64,000 nt of DNA from Lineus longissimus (lineage: Eukaryota > Nemertea > Pilidiophora > Heteronemertea > Lineidae). The position numbers and the translations under genes are program-made. Location of the stretch: positions 23,267,491-23,331,490 of the forward strand of contig NC_088310.1 in NCBI RefSeq assembly GCF_910592395.1, read 5' to 3'. The notes below the pieces were generated by a model. It saw nothing but the letters and a program-made list of their open reading frames with translations. It made no database searches and was not told the origin of the DNA. Below are positions 13,701-28,460 of this stretch, in pieces; within the stretch, counting starts at the first letter, position 1, and every line of letters starts with the position of its first letter.

Positions 13701-16700
13701 ATCAAATGTTATTCCAATCCGGTATTTAATGAAAACTAAGATAGAAAATCCTTTGCAAAGATACCCAAGTCGAAAAGCAAACGCAAGAATATGAATAGAA
13801 TTCATTTCCAGCGTATAAAATATATAAAACCTTTTCTGTATTTCTATTGGTGTAATGTGATGCATCATCCTTATCTGTCTATAGATTCTCCAGTCACTGG
13901 CTTGACATCCAACATGACGACGAGCAATCTCTTTGAGGCCCTGGACCCAATCCCCAGCTTCTAATTCATCATTGTTATTCTATGTTATGAATTTAAATTC
14001 AATATAAACTGAGCCTCTAAATCTACCGTAATTGCCCCAGGGAGGTGGTAGATTGATAGCGTGGAGATCACGAAATACGGCCAAGGGATTCCGAGGCAGA
14101 TTTTTCACTCCTATGACGAAATTAAATAGGGTACGGCCCAGTAGTTTCGATGATTAGTTAGATGTTAAAAATATTGTTTGACAGTGAAAAGGTGCAATAA
14201 GCGCAAATGACATTGACAGAGTTGCATCAAAAATGAATTGCTCTCAAAATATTGATTTTTTTCTCACGAAGTTCATTGTCATTCTTCATTATGCCATCAA
14301 ACTCGTGAAATTAGGAATAGAGTTAGCTGGATTTTGAAGCTTTTCAACTTCTGACGTTGTTTTTAAGGCAATGATGACCGTTATCTGATTGTGACAATAG
14401 CCAAGTTGCTCAAAGCAAGATCACTAACTTGGCGTTTCCCGTATGTAACGCCGAGTTAAAGTTAACGCCAAGTAACTAACTGACCAAGTAAAACCTGAGG
14501 ATTCAGTCTTTTGTCAGTTAAAACATAATTTTTTGCCCAATGCATTCGTTGATTGATAGTTTATTTGGATAGATCAGCAAATAGTATATTGCTTCTAACA
14601 TTGCAACTTCATACAGGATGTTATTCGATTTTTTTATATCGAGATTGAACATCGCCATATGTACTTCTGGCAAAAGAAAATCACATATCGTAATAAAACT
14701 TAAAACAATAGTTAGGAAATGAATTAGTTTTTTTTCCATTTTTCTTAAAAGTAGAAAATATGACTTGGGCAATTATTTTATGTGGGTGACGATATGTACA
14801 TCTAAAAAATATTAAAAATTGCATTGTACTATGTTTTTAATGTAAATTTACCAGCAGACACCCGGAGAATGCGTCGTCCGCGCGTGCCGAATAATTTCAA
14901 AAGACGCTGGAAGGCGTTTGACCCGTATACATAGTGGTAGCCTTTATTCCCTTTGTACAACACGTCCGAGTCACTTTCTTTTTGTGATATGCAGGTGACT
15001 TGATGATAACATCACATCATGCACCTGTTTGGGAAAGCGCGTGTTCACAGACCTTTTGAGGCGATGTTGTAGGAAATTGATGGCGTCCCGAATTTCTATC
15101 CAACTTGGTTTTGACTTAACAAACACGCTTACCCGCATTAAGATACAGATATAAGACTGAAAATGAGTGTGAAAGCATGTCTGTAACTGCAATTCAACCT
15201 AAATTGAGATAGCAAGGCAAGCGAATACGATACACAACAAACAAACATAGCATTATGTTCTAGAGACTCCATAATACGGCCCATTTGTATCATGATATCA
15301 ATTATGATGCGCGTTATCAATTTTGAAATCTTTGGAATCACCCAAGCGAATCTGTCGCAGGCAGGTGATCATTCACAGTCGAATTATAAAGGAATTTTAA
15401 GTGGAGGTATTCAGGACAGTGAACATGATGGGAAAGTATTTTGCTGGAAAGAGTTTATTTCAAAACTTTTTTGTTCGAGATATCCCTCTTAGGGTGCATG
15501 TAACCTTAATTGGTTAGTTTTTAGTTGTTGCTAAAACTTCTCGTATTCAAGTACTATTGTATCAGCCACATGCACAGGGCAGGTTCCCGACGAACGGTTA
15601 ATTGGAACCACAGTCGGGGTCCAGAGAGTTGCCAAACATTCGTAGAACACAATAACCCACCTCCAATTAACTAGCACGACCCAAACTTTTGAACGCAAAC
15701 TTGTTTCATTAAATTTTAAATGTATTTACTGAGTGTCTCAGCACATGGATAGTAACTTGTTTACAGCATGTGTAGTTAGATTCTGGGAAACACAAATTTA
15801 GATGACTGATGAATAATCGATGTAGGTTTGTGGCAAACCCATCTCGGGTTCTGCCACACCTCAGCCCAATTTGAATTTTCAAGTTGAACCAGTTTGTTTG
15901 CGAATCTATTTTTCATGGGGTGTTCCCACTCGAATGTTATTGTATGGTACTCGGCAGCCTCTAATCAGATTTAATGAAGTGATTTTTCCTCTCCAGATTT
16001 TTACGGGCTGCCACGAGTGGACTATAGCGATGCCAGACCACATGGTCCAAGTGCCAATACCAATATGAAACATTAAAAGCTAGTGAAATGAACCGACACA
16101 GCCGATGGACACACGGGAAACTTCAAAGAGGACAGTTAACATCCGATGAATGAAAAACTTCATGACGTCGAGTGAAAATAGTACCTTTAAAGTTAGAGAT
16201 AACACGCGATTTTAACAATATCAAGCGACCGAACCATCGCTTAAAGTTGACAGTAACGTTAGGTGAGAACCAAATTCAGACTTTCCACGTTTTCGGGTCC
16301 TGTCACATGAAATAGGATTTTGGTTTGATAGCACCTGCTTTAACGATGATGGTAAAAGTCGATAACTACTGATGTCCAGAAATCGCAATATATCATTCCG
16401 TTATTTAGACATCAATTAATTTTTATGGTAACATCCTGCAGACGAAACAGCTTAATTAAAATAATTCCACAATAATTTAAAGTGTGTTTGATCCCAGTAA
16501 ATAGATGCTATGAGATATATCAGCGTGTCACACTTTATATAGATTTGGCCTAGCCATGGTATTTTGTGTAACAGCGCTCCGTTACCTTCTATTTCTTGTT
16601 AAAAGGTGGTCATTTTACCACTGACTGTCTAGTGAAGACCGATGATCGAGATAGATTGCAAGGTATAAGACCATGTTGCAGCCGGTAGACATCCAAGTGG

Positions 16701-17698
16701 AAAGATAAGCCAAGAAGACTGAGGAAATGACATCAACCTGGACCGAGTTAATATATAATAAAGGCAACGGCCACTCGGCAACTTTCATCATCTATCATAA
16801 AACTAATTCATCTCGATAGCCCGGCTTCAGGTAATGCGCCCGAAAGCAGTCAATATGGGGGCTTTTACACGATGACGTCCTTTCAGGTAGCCGGTTTGGG
16901 CAATTCTTTCAAATGATGGCTGCAGGAATGTATTCTGACAAGGAGCCATAGGAAACGAACACATTTTATATAAGCCAAAGGTAATAAGTATTGTTGTATT
17001 TGATATTCAAACACGTCTGTATACAGTCGGTTGAAGTCGAAATAACTCATCAGTTTATCTTGTCTGACTTAAAGGACCGATGCTGTTATTTCAAAGTTAA
17101 CGGCTGCCAAGTCACCCTATACTCTACAGTAGGAGCTCTTGGTTTTAATTGAAAAGTTGAAACAAAATAGGAAAAACGTCAAACTTTATCAGAAAAAAAA
17201 TTTCATTAATGAATCGAAAGAAAACAAATACACTGAAGGGAAAATCCAACCACTCCCTTCATGAAATGTTGACTTCGATTATTCAAATATTGAGTTAATA
17301 TCAAACTTATTGTCTTGCCGAGGTTAGGAATATTCCAATGACATATAAATTTATTCTAGATAGGTTGTTACTTTATTTCACGCAGGTGTGCATTTGTTAC
17401 TCATACGACATTAACCTGGATTTCCAGGAAGAGGTATTTAGTAATACGAGGTTTGATGATTACATGTATTTTTAAATTGTGGCAAGGGGTTACATTTGGT
17501 GACATGTTGTTGACTCTAAAAGCTAGAGTGCAGCTTAACCCGGATTGACACGTAATAGTATACACCCTTTACTTGGCATTCTTACAAATATGACGATGGT
17601 GATGAAAAAAGAGAAATTGGATGTAAGTACATTGTATGAAAATAAAGGATGACACAGTGAAAAGCCTAGTTGGCCATGACTCACGAAATATTTTTTTA
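7797..17698. other. Long gene-poor stretch
   Basis: About 9.9 kb of AT-rich sequence with no gene I can support. Minor items: a locally GC-richer block at 10590-10790 with a 60-codon minus-strand frame of uncertain meaning; imperfect short repeats of GTGATATAT-type words at 12138-12200; and an inverted pair ACTTGGCGTT / AACGCCAAGT around 14425-14475. No rRNA, tRNA or long repeat was recognised. Confidence 0.5.
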
Positions 17699-18183
17699 TT
17701 AAGTAAAGTTAGAAAGATTATTTGATGTACATGCATTCTCTTGTTTAGAAGATGTCATACTGCAATTTATCAACTCATGCCATTGCATGGTCGCGCGGAC
17801 TTGTTCGTTGCACAGAAGGCTTTCGTCATGTATTGCAACATTGCCAAAAAGGACCTTGTCCGTAGTATTCAAATCTACATTAATGACAGAATTCATATCC
17901 ATGAATTTCCGAGGCGTCATTTCAGTTTGCTCGACATTACGTAACTTCCCTGCAAGACACCGCAGAGTAACATCAGTGATACTGCTGCGTTTCTGCCAAA
18001 TATTTGTGATACCAATTATGGATCTTACAGAGTTCTACAAACTTTATCACTCAACTCGATGGCCTCTTGGAAATGCTGCAAGTTTTGCACAAACTGCGTC
18101 ATATTGAAATCACCAATAAGCTGATTTATTAGAACATTCTTGCAAGGGCTGCATCAAGCCATTCGCTCTGAACATTAAATCTT
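17699..18183 (-). pseudogene. Frame-broken coding relic, family unknown
   Basis: Read on the minus strand, protein-like sequence continues across at least three frames with breaks. First comes a piece containing FNVQSEWLDAALARMF (about 18180-18135), then QLIGDFNMTQFVQNL continuing to ELSDKVCRTL before a stop (about 18130-18050), then an open frame from about 18045 to 17699 containing TNIWQKRSSITDVTLRC and DKVLFGNVAIHDESLL. The pieces follow each other without gaps, as expected from a coding sequence damaged by small frameshifts. I do not recognise the family. A decayed transposon protein or a processed pseudogene are both possible. Confidence 0.35.
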
Positions 18184-21100
18184 CGGGAGCTCTTATGATA
18201 TAGTAAGAAATGATTGTCCAGCGGGCGCCGAGCGTGTTTGTCCTCTGTCATTTCTTCTTGTTTGTTTAAGACTTCATGTTGGGTGATTTACAAGGCTAAC
18301 TAGGGAGATCAGAAGGCGGGGTATTGTTAAGACAAGAAACTGACGTTACCAATCATGATCTCGATGCGTTTTTGCGTTGAGTTTGATATTAGCAGAATCA
18401 GGCGATTATTTGTGTACAACAAATTATGCCATTTGTCATTTCGCTATGGTTACTTTGTTGTTCCTGATGATGCCGTACCATGCGATGCTGGTATGCAGAC
18501 CGACTTGGCAACACTGCAATGTTTGTCTACCATTAATAATGGTTCGATCGTGAAGAATAAAAATTGGTTTCATTTAATGTTGTTTGCGAATACCAGTGCA
18601 GTTTATAGGGGGTATGTTTAATCTTGCGCCATGGTTTCAGATATGTAAGATGCAAAATAGTGCAGTTTGGTAGTGAAGGACAGTTTGGGTAGTCGTTCTG
18701 CTGTAGGGAAAGGTGGAAGCAAAAAGGTATAGTATAGTAGTATATGACGCTAACAGCTGCATCCACCACTAGTAGGTGTTGCTGTCATTAAAATTCTAAA
18801 ATGTACATAATAAAACAATTCCTAAACTACAGTTTAAAAAATCAAGAGGAGTTACACCAATCTCGTTTCTCCATTCTTCATGAAGTTATTTACATCGGCA
18901 CTCGACCATCAGTCTTTTCTATTTTTTCGCAGAACATAAACAGACTGAGAGTAATTACTAACAGGACAACAAAGGTCAATAAATAGGCTAATGATATCTT
19001 CGGACCCTCTTTGTAATCTTTTTGTGATTATGTTTGATAATATTTTATTGTGTCTGACCTATTTATCATCAACAGTAATTAGTATTACATTGTACAGGCA
19101 TGATATTACAATTACAGTTCAGTGTGCCGATAAGTAAAATTCAGGCTTTCCGGCGCGTCAAGGCACATTAGAAGTGGAGATGAAATCTGAATTGATTTAA
19201 AATGTTTAAATATCTTTATAGTTTGACTTAGTCTGCATCATCAGGTTAAATGAAATAAAAAACATTATTGTTATAATTATTGGATATAAATGGATCAATA
19301 AATAATTAAATCTTGATTTCTTATCTTCTATAAAATCCGCATTGTTTGCTGATTTATTACCATATTAATCACATGATAAGAATTTGATGAAATAAGGTCG
19401 GGATCTACAATTAGAATATCCAACAGAAATCTGAGCTGTTTATTTGTTCAATATGATATTTCTTTATGTTTCTGTTGTAGGCTACTGCGCACAATGTGGC
19501 CAAGGTAGATCGTATTGTCTTTCGCTTCACTTTCTGACAACTGTTTCCGTGAGGCTATTTGTTCATGTGTCACCTGGCAATCTCAATGTGTAATGATTGT
19601 GATATGAATAGATTGGATTGGAAAATAATTGCTTACATGCAGCTTAGAAGGAGATTATTTTCAATTTTTAATATTACAGTTTATGCAGCTAGATGTGCAG
19701 CATAGGCCTCCTACCTTTAAGAATTCTAAAATAATAACCTATTCCTTAGAAAGTACTAAAAGTGTAGAACACAACTCACTCGCCATAAATATATAAAACA
19801 TCAAAACGCCAATCTCGGCTTGAATTTTGCAGATCCTTGACAGCTGGTACAAAATATACGTTGACTTTCAACAAACTCTTTCCTTGGTATTGTTTTAGAG
19901 CAGTATTGGAAACGCAACGCAACTGCAAGTACGGCCCCACAGAAAATTGATGCAAGAATGTAATTGGCAGAGCACATGATCGAATATGTTTTGCTTGTAT
20001 CAAGTCTTTGCAAATAAATAAAACAAAACTCCTTGCAATGCAGGAAGTGAAATAGGAATACAGGGCGAACCACGTCCAATGGACACGAAGCTGGATCAGG
20101 CAGGGTGTGTAATGTTAGGTTTAAATATTTGTAAAAGGTGATTTGGGATTGCGATTGGAAAGGATCAGTAATGATATTATTCATTATAAGAGTTCAATAA
20201 TGATTAAAAACCTTGGTCACTGCTGACACAGCTTGCTAGATCACGGCTGGGTTAGCAATGGCCTAACATGAACTCTCTCTGTCTGTGACTCTGAGGTACC
20301 TCTCAATTTGTAATATAATGGTATCAATCAAACGCGCCAAGCGTTTCTGCATGTAATGTAGGCTACGTGCATTGATCACTTGGCGTTACTTGGGTCAAAT
20401 GCCCAATGCACTACAGTGTTCATCGCAGCATGTCAGACACTAATATAAAAAACTGTACACGAAAAAGCTATTAAGACTACGTGAACTTTCATACCGATAA
20501 TAGAATAATCTATCTCTTCCAATCATCTCGCAATTATATTTTAACAAGTGCCTTCAAATTATTATCATATTTGTTCAAATAACGATCTTTGGCAATATGA
20601 ATTTGTAAATTGACACCATTTTCCATCACTTAGTGTTTGGATGATTAAACAAAACGGCCGTAAAGATACAATGTGAAAAAAATTCACATTAACTATGAGT
20701 ATATTTCACTCCCGGCTAATTTAAAATTGATTACAGTTTGATTGTTTCGGTTAATTTGATGAAACCTGATCATCCTCATGCTACTTGAACATGCGTTTGG
20801 GTCGTTTTAACATCTTGAACTGACTTAAACTTAACTGCTTTGATCTTCAAAAACAAACATTCGGCTGGTAAAGTGATTTCTAACCATTTCTTCACAAAGA
20901 AGGGACAATCTCTCTGCCAGTTTGATTGGCACTTCAATTTTACAAAAGGTATTGACCTCTTTAACATGACAACACCTTCCTTTTATGTGTGTGCACTGTT
21001 ATCTTTTAGCATATGTGAAAAAAGCAACGTATGTTTCCGTCTGGGACAGCACGAAGTGCTAGTGTTACGATTTACGTCTTGTTTATGTTATTGCTTTTCT

Positions 21101-22590
21101 GCATCTGAGATCACGCATCATATACATACATGTAAGTATACAATATTACATTGTATACACATTACAAGGGCATCGCAGTCTGGTAATAGGTTGCAAAAGC
21201 AGTCGAGGCCTGTTTACCTTCCGCATAGATGTCGTGTCCTCAATACTTAGGTTGCCTGAACTGGTCGATTTCGATATGTATCAAAACATCGAATGTGCTA
21301 ATTATCTCTCTGCTGTAGATTGCCATGGTCACAACCGAAATTAAGATTCGCCGGCATTAATATCGTGCTATTAGTAGAGGTCATAATGTTAGAAGTTATC
21401 AAGCCTGAACCGAAATGCTGATGCACGGATAATCAGCCTTAATTACTAAATAGCCAAATTGTTAAATCGGAAATTGTCATCATGAAACTTCAATTATGAT
21501 ATATCAGGTTCATGGTATGTGTGTCGACGTGCAGAGTGCAAAATAGACAAAACTGATACACTTCACCAATAACAGTGAAGAGTAATTGAAACATTCAAAA
21601 AAAGTCCTTTCAAACTGAGATTTGATTTCCCATACGGCGCAGGTGAATGCACAGTTAGCTAGAATCGGTCTGCTGAACGTTCAGAAAATCTAGCAGTGGA
21701 ATTCCATAGTAATGGCTAATGCATCAATTTGGGAGTTTCATTCATCCTCGATTTTGCACCGAAACGCGGAAGATGAAGGGGCATTGAATTGAGACATCTA
21801 GCGGGCGATATTCACTTTAAGGCGAACTTTCTTATCTCAAATCCACACATTTGCAGTATCAGGACAAAATACTGAAAACACCAATTAAATGTTTAAATGT
21901 GGTAATGACATTGAAATTGTCGCAAATTATGGGTGTCACATATGAATCTAGGCAGACAATTAGGTTAGACCAAATGATAAGCTGACATTGTTACTACCAC
22001 GTGGTAACGTGGTAATTGCAACAGTCCAACAAGAATTACATTGTACATTGCTGATCTGAGAGTAAATGTAAATGATGCTAATGACTTAATTTGAAATTTG
22101 AAATCGAATTCGAAAGCATGCTCATTATAGGCATCGAGGAATGAAATACTGCATGAAGTATCATTGAATATGACGAACTTCATTATCAACAAATTAATGT
22201 CTAAATGACATGCTTGGATTTCAATTTTCAGATAGACACTTAACAAAATAACCTATTGGACAAAAGGCCAACCAGTGTGTACATGTACATAGACAATTTA
22301 ACTTGGGAAACTGCCTTTAAAACCATATTTAACGCTGTATTTGATGTAGCTGAAAAATGAAACCTGATGACAGAGATTTTATCATATGACGGGTTTTAGT
22401 TGTCCGATTATGTCAATATTTGCGTAGCTCAATATGAAATGCTTGGAAAGTTTGTGCACATCTTAACACCTGTGGACCACTATCTTGTTTAGTCACGCTG
22501 TTTTCTGCGCACAATGGTCTGTAGACCTGATTCTACGGTGGCTGGGAAAGGACATGATTTTTTTCTTCAATGACGACGTTTATTATTTAT
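18184..22590. other. Gene-poor stretch
   Basis: Contains two mid-length open frames, 127 codons minus at 19801-20184 and 136 codons plus at 20840-21250. Neither shows a domain, a signal peptide or supporting splice signals. A 17-bp word ACCACGTGGTAACGTGG near 21996 is partly palindromic. No supported gene. Confidence 0.5.
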
Positions 22591-22653
22591 CTCAGGCGCC
22601 TGACTAACTATCTCAGGCGTTTGACTTACTAACTCTGGCGACTGACTTACGAT
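22591..22653. repeat. 21-bp tandem repeat, three copies
   Basis: Three head-to-tail copies at 22591-22611, 22612-22632 and 22633-22653 share CTCAGGCG..TGACT.ACTA with a few changes each. Being 21 bp long, the unit keeps a minus-strand frame open and would give a repeated SQ-x-PE-x-V-type heptad, but no flanking exon signals support translation. Confidence 0.65.
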
Positions 22654-25600
22654 GACATCCATCTTGAACACACCAGCCTCAGTAGGTTTGGTAACTTGGG
22701 GCATACATGTACAGTGTCTTTTTTTTACACGCAATTGATCCTGATCTAAAATTTGGCCATGTGTTGCCTGTCTGTCAATGTTTCGATGTAATCCCGGTAA
22801 CATATGCAACATGGAAGGATATGCGTCGGTCAATCCAGGGTATGCTGGCTAATATCGACCAGTATATCTATCCTCGCTTACCAGTGGTTGAAAATATACT
22901 CCGCCCTCGATATTTTTGGGAAAAACCTGGATCTCAGAATAAATAAATCTGACCTAGATTGTAAAAACATAAAGAATCAATGCATTCCTGTCTGTTTTAA
23001 ACACAACACTGTTGTCAGCATAGGAAGAGATAATTAAAGTAAAAATTAACGTGAAAAAGGAAATTCTTGCAACTGGTTTATCATTTTGCATACACCAGTT
23101 CTACTGCCACTGAAAAAAAGTTATACAGTCACCTTTCAGATATTTTCCCAGTCCTTAGTACATTATGATGCAAACATGCTGAGTTAGAGCATCGAGTGTT
23201 GTTTACCACTTCACTTTATGCATAAATAAGTACTTAATGAATTCAGCAACTATCATATTGCGCATGTACATATTCACAGGAAGATGCATTAGGGATCTAG
23301 CTCCTAACTACGGTGTCCAATATCGTTTCTTCTTTCATTGAAATAACTGGCTAAAAAAACGGAAACAAAAAAACATGATGATGGGCGACTCATCAGACGC
23401 TAGAAGTGAACCCATATTTGGTTACATTTACACAAAAAAAGTTGCATTTAAAGAACAAAAGTAAATATCAAACGTCTTATCCCAACAAAAACAACTTTTG
23501 GATTACATGTACATGTATACATTACAAGTTGTATTTGATGAAAAAAAGTGAACTACAAAATGTCTGATTTCCAATAATATCAAGATGCTATGAAATTACA
23601 CTTACCTCTCGAACTATGACCCGTCATTCTTTTCAGTGCCGACGATATCACAACAAGAAGATAATCCATTAGAGCATAAAATGCTGCAATAATTAGAGAT
23701 AATCACAAAGAAAACAAAAGAATCCGGGGAAGTTGTCCAGATTTCATGACAGTTGCACTCCGTCGAAGGGTCGAATCTCTGAAGATAAACCGAAGCGTCA
23801 TCCAAAAGTGATCACAGTTAAATTATGGTTTACCGCGATACCAGTGCGTGCAATTTAAGGCGAACACGATGTTAATCTGTCAGTGCTGCATAAAACGTGC
23901 GAACGACCGCGGGAACAGGTGGCACTTAGCGCAGCCAATCAGATCACTAGGAACTGGCACGTGCCACTGCGTATAGAGTAAAATGGACCCCGGAGCTTGC
24001 GTTGTTGATGAATACGTGTAACAGCTACGAACCTCTTCGGCAAAAGTGTCTGACAAAAGGATTCCCCAAGATGTACCCGATGATGAATGTCATGTTTGTT
24101 GAATTGAATCACCTGTGGTACTTTGAGTCACTGACGCGTGAAACTGGCGAAATAACTCCACGGGACCACGCTGGAGGATGCCCACTATGTAAAAGATGCT
24201 TTTTATTGTATCATTTTCTATTGTTGTCGTGCTCGTTTTGATACTATCAATATTAATGCCATCTACATATGTAACATAATGTAATGTGGGGGCATTTCCA
24301 CGCCTTGTGTTTGGCCAAAACTGATGAAATGAGTCACGCTTGACAGTGTTTAATCATTGTGTTTCTGCTCTCTTTTTTGGCGCGTGTGCAGCATTCTTGT
24401 GTATTCTTTTCACTTGATGCACTGTGCCACTTGAAAGAAGAAAACTGGTGTGTTTGGCATCATTGCGTGGAGGACTTTCACTAACCAGCACCTGCGATTG
24501 GACTTTCTGCCTACTGGTAACCACAACGGCGAATTAGGCGTCATCTCATTCCAGACTATTACACGAGTCATCTTGATATGCAAACTTTGATACTCTACCT
24601 CATGTACAAACTGTGGTCTAGCCTTTATGACGTGGCTACTGCAAGTAGACATTTAGGATGAACCAGTTCAAGAAAAACTACATGTAGTGCAGGAAAACGC
24701 CAAACGATTTGAAGCGATACACAAGCCGTTCCCATCCATTCTATTGCCTGATATGGCGCTCCTACGGACTTCGTGTGTTTGCAAATGACTCATCAAGTTT
24801 CAGTCCAGACATGATATTAAATGTTAGGAATGTAGACATTGAGACTTCTCCCTGGTCGTGCAAAAACAAACTGCCCACATCTCGGGAAGCTTGAAGACAC
24901 TATGGGAAGGATAATCAGTCCGTTGACTATTAAAGGACCATATGTTGAAGGGTACATCAATAGATACAAACTAATGTTCACGTGCAAAGACATATGATAA
25001 TTCATTATAACAGACTTTCGGTCATCATTGCGGTCATCATTGATATTGTTCGTCAACACCAATGTGGCTTATAAAGATATACGGGCGCTTCATCGTGGTG
25101 TGTGCATTGTCTTGCGATGACAATGGGTCAATCGGGAGTTGATCAACAGCATACTAGCTCGTAATGCATTATCATTTCTGTCAAAAGGTGCCGATTCGGG
25201 TAATGCACGATAAAGCTAAGAGGTTTCCTGGGGAGGTAATGGTCTTTTCGCCTTAGGAATGTTCGGCCATCTCGTAATGACTTCTAACTGACTTTATACT
25301 GGTTCCCGAATTGAATTTATTCGACCTAAGTTGTCGAATCCCGTGCTCATGAGACCGATTTGAGACCGATTTGAGACGAATGGATTTATCATAATCATAC
25401 ATCTTCATCATCATCATCATCATCACCACCATCATCATCAATGTTATCATTAATACAGTGATGGTAAAAAAGGTATAATTCTCGTAAAAGAATGATATAA
25501 TCAAAGAGGCCCATTGTCACATTAATATAGGTTCGTTTTATACTAGCATTGATACGCATATCAGTATCAAGGATACGGTCTAAATTCTATTTTTCATAAT

Positions 25601-26010
25601 AAATTGTTTCAAAACTTCATAAAAAGGATAAAGATGACGAAAAATGGCTTGATGACAATTACTAGAAATTTCTACGGTATTCTCTATCATAATTATCAGT
25701 AGAAACTAGTATATATACATGTAGGTTTGAAAAAGGTTAAAATATGGCGTAACAAACGTGTCCTGTTTACTATGTAAAATACCAGGAGCTCATCTTCAGT
25801 AAACCATGGCATTATGCGACACTGTGCAACAGGTGCAGTGTATTTGAACCTTTTTTTTCGAAGGTATTAAATGCGGCGACATGTATAAATGTGCACTCTC
25901 CCTGTGCGTGGACAGCTGCCAGTTGGCTCACATCCCTCGCACATGCCTATACATTATAGGCTTCATGCCACAATATTTTTATGATTATGCGTAAATATGA
26001 AGATATTTCA
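22654..26010. other. Gene-poor stretch with short repeats
   Basis: Holds TGTACATGTA words near 23505-23518; a perfect palindrome TGGCACGTGCCA at 23955-23966 centred on a CACGTG E-box, with a CCAATCAG word (CCAAT box) about 20 bp upstream; and a TCA-rich simple repeat at 25403-25440. No gene supported. Confidence 0.5.
25403..25440. repeat. TCA trinucleotide microsatellite
   Basis: About twelve near-perfect TCA units with two ACC interruptions, seen directly. Confidence 0.8.
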
Positions 26011-26068
26011 ATCTAGCTTTATATGCCTTCGTTGTGGAAATCTAGCTTTATCTGCCTTGGCTGTGGTA
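26011..26068. repeat. 29-bp tandem duplication
   Basis: Two adjacent copies beginning ATCTAGCTTTAT (26011-26039 and 26040-26068) with only a few differences. No coding or regulatory role is apparent. Confidence 0.65.
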
Positions 26069-28372
26069 CTTTCCAATGTATGGCCCAGTTCTACAGTAAA
26101 ATGCGTTGTTTCTTCTATTTCTTCAAAGCAAGAGAAACACGAAAGTAGGTATGGCATCAAAATACATCGATGATTTACTGGTGCCGTATTACATGATTGT
26201 ATTTCTTGACGCAAATTTGGTTGGACAAAACTTAACTTATTCTCGGTGATATAGATAAAGCCAATTAAGTTTTAAAACCTGGGATTATTACTCTTCTTTT
26301 TCAAATCGCTAAAAGGAAAATGTGAATATATTAACACCAGGCTGGGGTTCAGAAGCCATCATTAATTTGGCATTTTATGCTCCCACAATATTATGATTCG
26401 TGCTGCACATGGCTTTACTATGAGAAACCATGAGCTTAGGACATCAACATGATATTTACGTGTGTACATATGTAATGATTCATTTGAATTTCACTTCGAC
26501 CCTGGATCTGACTAATGAATAATATACATTTATGCGCCGTACATGTACGTAGATTTTGTGCATGACTCAGGATGCGATCAGTATTCGATTTTGAGGGCAC
26601 GAACATTTGACTTCTTTCCGATTCCCGAAGTGACTAATAGTGTGTGTCGCATCAACACATCGACACTAGCAATGTATCATGCATCACATCACCAGTGAGC
26701 GAGTCGAAACATTGAAACTGTTTTATGTAGTCCAACCTGCCTAGTGGTAATAAGTTGCGGTTTTCAGTAGTACATTTTATTCAGGTCGTCAAGTCAGTAA
26801 TGCAGTGATGCACTATAGATTTTTTTTAAAATTTAAGCGAACACCGCCATGAGCCAAGCTCAAGTTGGGCCTTTACTACTGATCACGTTGTCACTCTTGT
26901 GTTACGAACTGTTTCCTTGGTGTCCTAAAATTTCGTAGTTCAAACGAGAGTAATTGGCGTTTTTACATTTATTTGGGCGCAACCAAACGATTGTGAAAAA
27001 GACCCGCTATAGCCAAAGAGCCATTCCTTTTTGATAAGTTTCGCAGTGATGTTTGGTGCTTCATCCGCCCACTGCGCGTCTTGGCTCTTAAATTTCACAA
27101 ATGGCTTGAAAACTTTCTTCCACGAAAGAGAGCAATTATTATAGTACGTTGGTTGTTATATGGGTTTGTTAACAGTATGAATGACGATGCTGTCAATGAT
27201 CACACTTGCCTTAGCACTATAACATAATTATTCGAGCCACCACGATGGACGATAACCTCCAGGTATCGCGAAGTGAAAAGGTTTTATTGAAATGTCAATT
27301 CGTAAGCATTTTCATGCATTTTCATGCATTTTAAGCTATGTTATTGTGTCAAAATGAACGTGTGATGCGTATTCAGACGATGGCGACGCGTGTCCAGCAC
27401 TCTAGTTATTGTTGGGCACCAGCTGCAATCACCATAAGGGTCCGGGACCATCAGATTGTCCCTGTCTGACTAAATTGAATGCGAAAGAAAGAGTTTACCA
27501 AATGCAAATTCCTGTCCCGGGTGGCCAAAGATTTTAAAGCAAACGTGTGGGAATGCAGGTTGTCGGAGCTAAAACTCTATCCAATAAAGCTGAGCCTCCA
27601 CCAAGCCGAGTGAGATGCCACACTATTTTTTAACGGATGAGGGTCCCGCCTAAAACGTAACAGAAGGAACTGACAAGCACAAAAAATACAAAACGCACAA
27701 AATAGCTATTATGTACATGTGTTAGAGATATAATCTATTGTGTCAGTAACATTAACTTTTTCTCTTTTTCGATCAAACCTTCAAATTTGCATTTTCACTC
27801 ATGAAGAATTCATGCACATGATTTTTTCAAGAGTCAAGTGAGGGGGTGTGAATAAATAGAATAATCTGCCAGATCATTTTTACTGCTGCCAACAATGAAC
27901 TCTTTGAGATGTAAACTTCCACTGAATTGGCTGAGTTTAATATTTAAACATAAAATTATATTTCAACGTATGTTTTTTACTCGAATGCCGTTTTCTTCAT
28001 TTCGGGCGTACAGGGGCGTGGTTAACGTCCTTACAAAAAATACCACCTTGGTTCACTTGTGCTACTCTAGCTCAAACAAATTGACCACTTGACATAGGAC
28101 TTCCGCCCTAATCAGTTCCTAATAATGCCCACTTTGTCCTCTGCTCGTGTGCGATACTCCGGCCGCCATCATCATGTCGAGTACGTGCGTGCTTTGTGTA
28201 TGCTTCCGGTGCGCGGGGAGCACAATTCAATGACACTGTTACTATGTTTTTATTCAAGTTTTACTACCAAAATAAATATTTATCACATATAAAACTTTTT
28301 TATTACGTTTTGAATAAAGTGTGACTATAAGTTTGACCAACAATGATTTGTATAATAACTTTAGGTGGCATC
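26069..28372. other. Gene-poor stretch
   Basis: AT-rich, short frames only. A small direct repeat of CATTTTCATG lies near 27310-27335. No gene supported. Confidence 0.5.
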
Positions 28373-28460
28373 ATGTATATAGATGTATATAGATGTATAT
28401 GTCCATCAGTGGAGGCTCTCGCGGCCACGGTTGTGATGTGATGTGATGTGATCTGATCTG
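28373..28460. repeat. Microsatellites (ATGTATATAG)n and (GATGT)n
   Basis: Almost three copies of ATGTATATAG at 28373-28400, and after about 35 bp a run of GATGT/GATCT units at 28435-28460. Confidence 0.7.

Noticed and set aside
19801-20184. 127-codon open frame on the minus strand
   Set aside because: No domain, no signal peptide, odd composition and no supporting splice sites; length is possible by chance.
20840-21250. 136-codon open frame on the plus strand
   Set aside because: Composition rich in C, F, H and S like random AT-rich translation, no recognisable motif.
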